A DNA stretch of 10,108 nt from the NCBI GenBank assembly GCA_035527455.1, contig DATLAN010000349.1, forward strand, positions 1-10,108. Direction: 5' to 3'. Under the pieces are notes generated by a model. That model saw only the letters and a program-made list of their open reading frames with translations, was not told the DNA's origin and searched no databases. A program made the position numbers and the translations under genes. This DNA comes from DATLAN01 sp035527455. GTDB lineage: Bacteria > Planctomycetota > Planctomycetia > Pirellulales > Thermoguttaceae. Below are positions 1 through 5,905 of the stretch, piece by piece (the stretch's first letter is position 1; every line of letters starts with the position of its first letter).

Positions 1-919
1 GGAGGTCTTCGGCCAGCTCGTCGAACGTGAACGTGTTGCCGGTGTCCGTGTGGACCAGCATGTTGACGGCGAACATCGCTCCGTCGAGCGGCTCCGTACG
101 GGAGGGTTCCATCACGACGTCTCGCACGGCGATCCGCCCGCCCGGCTTCAGCGCCGCGTAAACCTTCGCGAACAACACCCGGTTGTGTTCCCGCGAGTGC
201 TGATGAACGATCGCACTGACCCAGACGAAATCGAACCCGCCGGGCAGGTCGTCCTTGTAGAAATCGCCGGGCACGAACGCGATGCGGTCGGCGAACCGGC
301 TGCCGGCGATCCGCTCGCGGGCCTGCTGGATGGCGTCGGGCAGGTCGAAGATCGTGGCCGTCGCACCCGGCACGGCCCGAAGGAACGCCAAGGTCCACGT
401 ACCCGACGCTCCGCCGACGTCCAGCAGGCGCTCGAACTGCGGGGGACCGAGCCGGGCGACCAGATCGTCGGCCACGGGACCGGAGTAGGTGTGCATGGCG
501 GCGACGAAGGCCGCCCGATCGGCCGCCGGACCGCGGATGCTCGCCGCACGGGGGCCGGGAATCCCGGCCTTGGTCACCCAGGCCAATTGCGACCAGCCAC
601 GGAGCATGTTCATCCGGTGCCGCAGCATGGGCAGGATGTTTTCGGGACTGGTTTCCGAGAGCAGCGGGATCAACTCGGCCGGTACCGTGTATTTGTCCGC
701 CTGCTTGTCCAAGCACCGCAGCGCGGCCACCGCATCGAGCAGGATGGTCGTCGCCCGACGGTCGCAGACCAGGCGATCGCTCACCTCATCGGCCGAGAGG
801 GCCTCCTGGGCCAAAGCGGTGAACACGTCGAGTTCGGCCGCGGCCCCCAGCACGCAGCCGGGAATGAACTTGGCCGTCATCTCGAGCATCTCTTCCCGGC
901 CGGGTCGTTTGGCTTCCAT
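1..919 (-). CDS. SAM-dependent O-methyltransferase (Methyltransf_2-like), 3' end cut by window edge
   Basis: Reading the minus strand from the ATG at 919-917 gives 306 uninterrupted codons up to the window edge. Residues about 10-90 form a helical N-terminal part (MLEMTAKFIPGCVLGAAAEL onward) like the winged-helix dimerisation domain of plant and bacterial O-methyltransferases. A class I Rossmann methyltransferase domain follows: motif I LDVGGASG at residues 166-173, an acidic strand end at FDLPDA (191-196), PGDFYKDDLPGGFD at 217-230, and a KPGGRIAVRD strand at 258-267. H239/H241 lie where this family carries its catalytic His. A GGAAAGGA purine stretch lies about 9 bases upstream of the ATG. 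Family members are usually about 335-345 residues, so some 30-40 C-terminal residues are probably missing. It should methylate a hydroxyl or similar group on a small molecule; the substrate cannot be told from sequence. The next gene on the right is separated by a 520-base repeat region, so no operon partner is visible. Confidence 0.9.
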   Translation of the reverse strand, partial: MEAKRPGREEMLEMTAKFIPGCVLGAAAELDVFTALAQEALSADEVSDRLVCDRRATTILLDAVAALRCLDKQADKYTVPAELIPLLSETSPENILPMLRHRMNMLRGWSQLAWVTKAGIPGPRAASIRGPAADRAAFVAAMHTYSGPVADDLVARLGPPQFERLLDVGGASGTWTLAFLRAVPGATATIFDLPDAIQQARERIAGSRFADRIAFVPGDFYKDDLPGGFDFVWVSAIVHQHSREHNRVLFAKVYAALKPGGRIAVRDVVMEPSRTEPLDGAMFAVNMLVHTDTGNTFTFDELAEDL

Positions 920-953
920 GGGCGTCATCCTTTCCACGCGGGCGGCTCTTTAA

Positions 954-1097
954 GGTTCCTCGCAGAAATAACCTGTCCAATTGGGTGGCACGCCCTGAGG
1001 AACGAAGGGCGTGGTTTGGCAGGTTTTCCACGCCCTTCGTTCCTCAGGGCGTGCCACCCTCGCTCAAAAAATGTACAGGTTATTTCTGCGCGGAACC
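954..1097. mobile_element. MITE-like element with ~23-bp terminal inverted repeats
   Basis: The left end (954-976, starting GGTTCCTCGCAGAAATAACC) is repeated in reverse complement at the right end (1075-1097), with one mismatch in 23 bp. Both ends are flanked by TAA (951-953 and 1098-1100), which could be a 3-bp target duplication. The inside carries no protein but holds a perfect 32-bp inverted repeat (983-1014 with 1028-1059). Small size, terminal repeats, no coding capacity and a possible target duplication are the usual marks of a miniature inverted-repeat transposable element. A TAA duplication would fit transposases of the IS5/IS1031 type, but this is inference, as no transposase is present in the window. 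A large RNA or DNA hairpin with another role remains possible. Confidence 0.55.
983..1059. repeat. Perfect 32-bp inverted repeat, dispersed module
   Basis: The left arm 983-1014 and right arm 1028-1059 are exact reverse complements around a 13-base loop. Each arm is itself partly palindromic, since CGCCCT at 991-996 can pair with AGGGCG inside the same arm. The same module reappears once at 5652-5682 in a different intergenic gap, with only small changes. It is therefore a dispersed repeat rather than a structure unique to this locus. It would fold into a very stable hairpin in either transcript. Confidence 0.85.
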
Positions 1098-1174
1098 TAA
1101 CACAGTCTCTCAGGGATTTCACCCGATGAGGGGAGATCTTTCAATAGCCCCTGTCCGGAGGATGGCGCCCACCC

Positions 1175-1234
1175 AAAGTAGCCATCTCGCTCCGCGAGAT
1201 GGGGCCGCGTCTTGCGGAGCAAGACGGCTGCTTT
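1175..1234. repeat. 60-bp nested palindrome (cloverleaf-forming repeat)
   Basis: The left arm 1175-1204 and right arm 1205-1234 abut directly and match as reverse complements at 24 of 30 positions. Each arm also folds on its own: CATCTCG-CTCCG-CGAGATG at 1183-1201 and CGTCTTG-CGGAG-CAAGACG at 1208-1226, seven pairs closing a five-base loop. The two loops (CTCCG and CGGAG) are complementary to each other. Four of the six arm differences come as two paired substitutions that keep the stem pairs (A-T against G-C, C-G against T-A). This resembles REP/BIME-type extragenic palindromes. Function unknown. Confidence 0.75.
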
Positions 1235-1315
1235 CACGCGGCGGGCGTGGTAAAATGGAGAAAGTATCGGGCACGACCTGCCATCGAATTGCCTCCGGCT
1301 TTGCCTGTTCCCGAC

Positions 1316-1354
1316 GCGGCCTTTGGCCGCAGCCAAACGGCGGGCAAGCCCGCC
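1316..1354. repeat. Two adjacent GC-rich hairpins
   Basis: GCGGCC-TTT-GGCCGC at 1316-1330 and GGCGGGC-AA-GCCCGCC at 1339-1354 are perfect short stems separated by eight bases. Neither is followed by a T-run, so they are not typical intrinsic terminators. They look like further extragenic palindromes of the kind that fills this gap. Confidence 0.6.
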
Positions 1355-1380
1355 CGCTAAACAGCGTTTTCACAACTTGT

Positions 1381-1422
1381 TATGTCGAACATGTGCGCAC
1401 CGTGCGCAGAACTTGTGACATA
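1381..1422. promoter_or_regulatory. Nested dyad symmetry upstream of the transglutaminase gene
   Basis: The ends TATGTC (1381-1386) and GACATA (1417-1422) are inverted copies. Between them GAACATG (1387-1393) partly mirrors GAACTTGT (1409-1416), and the centre is TGCGCA-CCG-TGCGCA (1394-1408), in which each half is itself a palindrome. The dyad ends about 20 bases before the start codon and just before the ribosome binding site. It could be an operator or a leader hairpin. No regulator family is recognised. Confidence 0.35.
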
Positions 1423-1429
1423 TCTACCC

Positions 1430-1435
1430 GAGGTG
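1430..1435 (+). promoter_or_regulatory. Ribosome binding site that decides a GTG start
   Basis: GAGGTG lies six bases before GTG 1442. This supports GTG over the upstream in-frame ATG at 1382, whose extra 20 residues would sit in front of an otherwise well-formed signal peptide and would be encoded by the dyad. Confidence 0.6.
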
Positions 1436-1441
1436 TTTCCC

Positions 1442-2389
1442 GTGCGAGTTCCCACGCTTCCCATCGTTCTGTTCTTCGCTCTGACGATTCCGGCGACGGC
1501 CCCGGCCCAATTCCGGGAAGGCGATCCCGGGGGAATCAAGCTCGGCGAGTCGCGGGTCCAGCAGTGGAAGGCCGGGGTGGTCGTTCAGGCGGCCGCGCCG
1601 TGCCGAGGACTGGTCGGCTACGTGCCCATTCCCATCGACTGGCCGGAACAGCAGGTCCGGATTGTCGACGAAGAGGTCTCGCCGTCGGCCAGGGTCCGAT
1701 ACCAGACGATCGACGGCGGGGTCAAGGTGATGATCGTCAGCATTCCGTATCTGCCCACCGGCGAAGAGGCCAAGGTGATCGTGACCCTCGAGATTCAGCG
1801 GAGTACCATCCTGCCGCCGGACGACACCGACCAGTACGTTCTTCCCGATCTGAAGAAGCTCGATGCCCAAGTGCGTATGTACCTGGCCCCCAGTCCGTTG
1901 ATCGAGAGCACCGACCTGAGGATCCGGGCGTTGGCCAAGGAGATTCCCGCCGAAGCCGAGACGGCATGGGAGAAGGTCGAGGCGATCTACGACTGGGTCC
2001 GCGAGGAGGTCGAGTACAAGAAAGGTCCGATCAAGGGTGCCAAAGCGGCGCTGCGCGACAAGACGGGCGATTGCGAAGAACTCACCTCGCTATTCATCGC
2101 GATCTGCCGAGCCGCCGATATCCCCGCCCGAACCGTCTGGGTCGAGGGGCACTGTTATCCCGAGTTCTACCTCGAAGACGCCGAGGGCAAGGGACACTGG
2201 TTCCCCTGCCAGGCGGCCGGGAGTCGGGCCTTCGGCGGGATTCCCGAGTATCGGGCCATCTTGCAGAAGGGCGACAACTTCCGGCCCCCCTACAACCAAC
2301 GCCAACGCCAACGCTACCTGGCCGAGCACCTCACGGGCACCGGGGGCAAGCCGCGAGTAAGGTTCGTCCGCGAGATGGCCACGGAGTAA
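1442..2389 (+). CDS. Secreted transglutaminase-like domain protein
   Basis: From the GTG start the protein is 315 residues. Residues 1-23 (MRVPTLPIVLFFALTIPATA, then PAQ) form a Sec signal peptide with likely cleavage after APA or PAQ, so it acts outside the cytoplasm. Residues 30-155 are a beta-rich region of unknown function. Residues 170-265 match the transglutaminase/protease fold: a helix WEKVEAIYDWVREEV (176-190), the nucleophile in KTGDCEELTSLFIAICRA with Cys211, and the His237 strand GHCYPEFYL. The third triad position, usually Asp in WxPVD, reads WFPCQ (253-257), so Gln257 replaces Asp. Such proteins may be cysteine peptidases or amidases, or inactive binding domains; the substrate is unknown. 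The gene is convergent with the arginine decarboxylase gene, with 27 bases between them, so a functional link is not implied. Family assignment is firm; enzyme activity is inference. Confidence 0.85.
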   Translation: MRVPTLPIVLFFALTIPATAPAQFREGDPGGIKLGESRVQQWKAGVVVQAAAPCRGLVGYVPIPIDWPEQQVRIVDEEVSPSARVRYQTIDGGVKVMIVSIPYLPTGEEAKVIVTLEIQRSTILPPDDTDQYVLPDLKKLDAQVRMYLAPSPLIESTDLRIRALAKEIPAEAETAWEKVEAIYDWVREEVEYKKGPIKGAKAALRDKTGDCEELTSLFIAICRAADIPARTVWVEGHCYPEFYLEDAEGKGHWFPCQAAGSRAFGGIPEYRAILQKGDNFRPPYNQRQRQRYLAEHLTGTGGKPRVRFVREMATE

Positions 2390-2416
2390 TTCATTTTTTC
2401 GCGGACCCAGCACGGC

Positions 2417-2968
2417 TCACGGCAAAAAGACGGCCGCCGAGATCACCGTGGTCCAAAGTCCGGTCTTGTCGCCCTCCGCGGTCTGGACACACGCGCGGGT
2501 ACGGACGATCTTGCCGGACATGTGGTAGATTTCCTTGCGCTCGTCGTAGGCGGTTTCCGGGTCGAATTCGATGCCCAGCGTGGTGGCGAGCATGGTGGCG
2601 GCCATATCTTCGACCAAGTCTGCCAGCTTCCGCTCGGTTATCCCGTAGCCGTGGTGTTCCGCGATGTATCCGTACTGGGATCCCTTGGCGGGTATCGCTA
2701 ATCCGACTCCTGCTCCCACCAGCCGCGACGGCTCGTCCGTAGAAGCCTCGGCGAGAACGCAAAAGGTAATCTGGCCGGGACGCAGCTTGGCGATTCCCTG
2801 CTTCTTCGAGACCAACTTGCACTGCGGTGGAAGGATGCTGGAGACCTTCACCAGATTACAGGCGTGGATTCCTGCAGCCCGCAAAGCCAACTCGAAGCTT
2901 TGCAGGCGGTTGCGGTGCTTGCCTACGCCTTTCGTGAAAAACGCTTCTTTAGGAATAGGGGCTTCCAA
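2417..2968 (-). CDS. Pyruvoyl-dependent arginine decarboxylase
   Basis: The 183-residue protein has the hallmarks of the PvlArgDC family (EC 4.1.1.19), which converts arginine to agmatine and CO2 in the cytosol. The N-terminus FFTKGVGKH and SFELALRAAGI are typical. The self-cleavage site KVSSILPP places Ser43-Ser44 where the proenzyme splits to form the pyruvoyl cofactor on Ser44. YIAEHHGYG (101-109) carries Glu104, matching the catalytic Glu of the archaeal enzyme. Length is normal for the family (about 160-195). The start is TTG at 2968-2966, since no ATG lies in frame nearby and AGGAA sits about nine bases upstream; the N-terminus then begins just before the conserved part. It is divergent from the deoxyhypusine-synthase-like gene, which suggests a shared polyamine role. 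The family is called pdaD in archaea; I leave the symbol open. Confidence 0.93.
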   Translation of the reverse strand: MEAPIPKEAFFTKGVGKHRNRLQSFELALRAAGIHACNLVKVSSILPPQCKLVSKKQGIAKLRPGQITFCVLAEASTDEPSRLVGAGVGLAIPAKGSQYGYIAEHHGYGITERKLADLVEDMAATMLATTLGIEFDPETAYDERKEIYHMSGKIVRTRACVQTAEGDKTGLWTTVISAAVFLP

Positions 2969-3102
2969 TGGTCGTCGTTCCTGGTGGCGCTAATGGGAAA
3001 TGATCTTGACACGACAGAGGACTCGTGGAAAGTTTGGAGCCATAAGTATACCGCGCTGAGTCCGTTTGGATAGGGGGGCTGGAGGGGTTGGAGTCGAATC
3101 GA
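2969..3102. promoter_or_regulatory. Divergent promoter region of the polyamine gene pair
   Basis: This 134-base gap separates two divergent starts and must hold both promoters. On the minus strand TATACT (3050-3045) is a good -10 hexamer about 77 bases before the decarboxylase start, but no clear -35 lies 17 bases upstream of it. On the plus strand TTGACA (3006-3011) is a perfect -35 hexamer, but the -10 spot near 3029-3034 is poor. Both calls are tentative. Confidence 0.35.
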
Positions 3103-4185
3103 ATGGAGCGAGTACTGCACGACGGACGCGAGGACGGCCTCGTCCCCCTGGAATCCCTCGATGTCCGCCAGACCGAGGGTGTGGCCGACCTGCTGGAGAA
3201 GATGTCGCGCACGGCCTTCGGCGGCCGCGCGCTCGGCGAAGCCTTCGAGGTGCTGAAGCTCATGGCCGACGACCCGCAGTGCACCATCGTGGTCACGATC
3301 TCGGGTGCCATGACTGTCGCCAAAATGGGGATGCTGCTCTGCGAGATGATCGAGCGTCGCCTGGCCGACATCGTGGTCAGCACCGGGGCGATCATGGCCC
3401 ACGGACTCTCCGAGGCGGTCGGCGGGGTCCACTACAAGGCGGACCCGACCGTGTCCGATTCGGTGCTTTACCAGAAGGGGTACAATCGGGTCTACGACAC
3501 GGTCGAGATGGAAGCCAACCTGTGCGAGGCGTTCGCCACGGTCAGCGAAGTGCTCGATCGGTTGGACTGGTCGGGGCCGCTCGCCTCATGGCAGATCAAC
3601 CGCGAGATCGGGCGCCGTCTGGCCGAGCAAGACCGGCTCCCCAGCATCCTCGGCAACGCCCACCAACGCGGCGTGCCCGTCTATGTCCCCGCGTTTACGG
3701 ATTCCGAACTGGGGTTGGACGTGGCGACGCATTTCCTGGCGCGGTCCCAGTCCCAAGAGGGTCCCCGGGCCGAGGCTCCTCTTTTTCGAGAAGTCCCTCC
3801 GTTCAATCCGTTCCTGGACTTGTACGATTACGCGCAACGGGCCTTGAAAGCGAAACGGCTGGGGATCTTCACCATCGGGGGCGGAGTGCCTCGCAACTGG
3901 GCCCAGCAAGTAGGCCCCTTCATCGACATCATCAACATGCGGCTGGGAACGGACTTGCCGGTACCCCGATTCACCTACGGAGTGCGAATCTGTCCCGAAC
4001 CGGTCCACTGGGGCGGCCTGAGCGGTTGCAGCTACTCCGAAGGCGTCTCGTGGGGGAAGTTTCTCAGCCGCGAGGAGGGCGGACGATTCGCGGAAGTGCA
4101 TTGCGATGCCACGATTGCCTGGCCGCTGCTGATTCGAGCTTTCTTGGACTCGCAAGACGCTTCTGCAAAGACCGGCGAGAAATAA
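3103..4185 (+). CDS. Deoxyhypusine synthase family protein (probable homospermidine-type polyamine synthase)
   Basis: From ATG 3103 the protein is 360 residues; an upstream TTG at 3088 would add five. I prefer ATG because GGAG lies nine bases before it, while the TTG has its purine run only a few bases away. The deoxyhypusine synthase signature is clear: VVTISGAMTVAKMGML (residues 63-78) and STGAIMAHGLSEAVGG (93-108) for NAD binding, IFTIGGGVPRNWAQQ (255-269), and SEGVSWGKF with Lys319, the residue that forms the imine intermediate. Where true deoxyhypusine synthases have a His pair after GGGV-x-x, this protein has Asn265-Trp266. Bacteria lack eIF5A, so a protein lysine is an unlikely substrate. 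Bacterial members are reported to transfer an aminobutyl group to amines such as putrescine or agmatine. The divergent arginine decarboxylase gene would supply agmatine. Family firm; substrate inferred. Confidence 0.88.
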   Translation: MERVLHDGREDGLVPLESLDVRQTEGVADLLEKMSRTAFGGRALGEAFEVLKLMADDPQCTIVVTISGAMTVAKMGMLLCEMIERRLADIVVSTGAIMAHGLSEAVGGVHYKADPTVSDSVLYQKGYNRVYDTVEMEANLCEAFATVSEVLDRLDWSGPLASWQINREIGRRLAEQDRLPSILGNAHQRGVPVYVPAFTDSELGLDVATHFLARSQSQEGPRAEAPLFREVPPFNPFLDLYDYAQRALKAKRLGIFTIGGGVPRNWAQQVGPFIDIINMRLGTDLPVPRFTYGVRICPEPVHWGGLSGCSYSEGVSWGKFLSREEGGRFAEVHCDATIAWPLLIRAFLDSQDASAKTGEK

Positions 4186-4214
4186 TTATCCAAGCACATT
4201 TTTTGGCCATCCTG

Positions 4215-4244
4215 CTCGGCCAGACGAAGCTTCGTCTCGCCGAG
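4215..4244. repeat. 30-bp palindrome in the citrate synthase leader
   Basis: Positions 4215-4244 are self-complementary except for one C-C mismatch (4221 with 4238); the core AGACGAAGCTTCGTCT is a perfect 16-bp palindrome. It lies in the 78-base gap between the deoxyhypusine-synthase-like gene and the citrate synthase gene, ending eight bases before the citrate synthase ribosome binding site (GGAG at 4253-4256). No T-run follows on either strand, so it is not a standard terminator. Its make-up resembles the other extragenic palindromes in this window. Confidence 0.7.
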
Positions 4245-4263
4245 ACACGCACGGAGCCCCGAC

Positions 4264-5559
<1,296 letters not shown>

Positions 5560-5580
5560 CCCGGATTATTCATAGGCTGG

Positions 5581-5646
5581 TAGCTACGTTCGCCAGAACG
5601 TGGAGCGTGCCCAAGGGTTACGACCACGTTCTGGCGAATGTGGCTA
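5581..5646. repeat. 23-bp inverted repeat, possible transcript-end hairpin
   Basis: Arms 5581-5603 and 5624-5646 are reverse complements at 21 of 23 positions around a 20-base loop. In a plus-strand transcript both mismatches become G-U wobbles, so the RNA stem is continuous. It begins 22 bases after the citrate synthase stop codon. There is no T-run after it. It could stabilise the mRNA end or be a dispersed palindrome. Confidence 0.7.
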
Positions 5647-5651
5647 CGACA

Positions 5652-5682
5652 GGGTGTCACGCCCTGAGGAACGAAGGGCGTG
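5652..5682. repeat. Second copy of the dispersed GCCCTGAGGAACGAAGGGC module
   Basis: These 31 bases match the left arm of the inverted repeat at 983-1014 except for one base (T for G at 5657) and the last position. The right arm is decayed: only CCACGCCC at about 5696-5703, followed by GTTC, is left. The terminal repeats of the 954-1097 element are absent here, so the module moves or is copied separately from them. Confidence 0.75.
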
Positions 5683-5716
5683 TTTTCCCGACATACCACG
5701 CCCCCGTTCGATCGCG

Positions 5717-5744
5717 GACACCACGCAACCAGGGGGGTGGTGTC
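5717..5744. repeat. Short hairpin GACACCAC / GTGGTGTC
   Basis: A perfect 8-bp inverted repeat with a 12-base loop. It is not followed by a T-run. Role unknown. Confidence 0.5.
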
Positions 5745-5905
5745 ACCCGAGAGTTCCATTTTGCCTCCCACCGATCGATGTCCCTCTCGACACGAAGGTA
5801 CCCGACTGGCAGAATCTGGCGTATCGCGGTCGATCAAGGCCCCAAGCATCCAGGGCACTCGGGCGGCGGTTGCCCGAAGCCGACGTCAGGGAAGGTACCC
5901 ACCTC

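Larger units (their letters stand above)
920..1441. other. 520-base non-coding, repeat-dense intergenic region
   Basis: No reading frame here looks like protein. Open frames cross it on both strands, but they translate the inverted repeats (for example RPEERRA and the mirrored FVPQGVP), which is what palindromic DNA produces. The stretch contains, in order, a MITE-like inverted-repeat element (954-1097), a nested 60-bp palindrome (1175-1234), two GC-rich hairpins (1316-1354) and a dyad (1381-1422) just before the transglutaminase gene. The methyltransferase and transglutaminase genes are transcribed away from each other, so promoters for both must lie within or beside these repeats. I see no confident sigma-70 promoter. 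Confidence 0.7.
5560..5905. other. 346-base non-coding gap with three structured repeats
   Basis: This gap between the citrate synthase and histidine kinase genes holds a long hairpin (5581-5646), a copy of the dispersed module also found at 983-1059 (5652-5682), and a short hairpin (5717-5744). The rest, 5745-5905, shows no recognisable gene, and I see no clear promoter. The kinase reading frame is open through the gap, but the translation there is low-complexity, crosses the repeats and has no domain. Confidence 0.65.

Noticed and set aside
50..1129. Plus-strand open frame of 359 codons at the window start
   Set aside because: It is antisense to the methyltransferase, whose own frame shows the dimerisation and SAM-binding motifs; the antisense product has no domain character.
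920..1441. CRISPR array
   Set aside because: The repeats are inverted and nested, differ in sequence, and have no regular spacers.
985..2742. Long plus-strand open frame across the repeats and the transglutaminase gene
   Set aside because: Its translation is Arg/Pro/Gly-rich with no domain and overlaps the transglutaminase gene in another frame.
5600..5905. N-terminal extension of the histidine kinase frame
   Set aside because: The extension crosses the dispersed module and a hairpin, has no domain character, and the ATG at 5906 with an upstream purine site directly precedes the first membrane segment.
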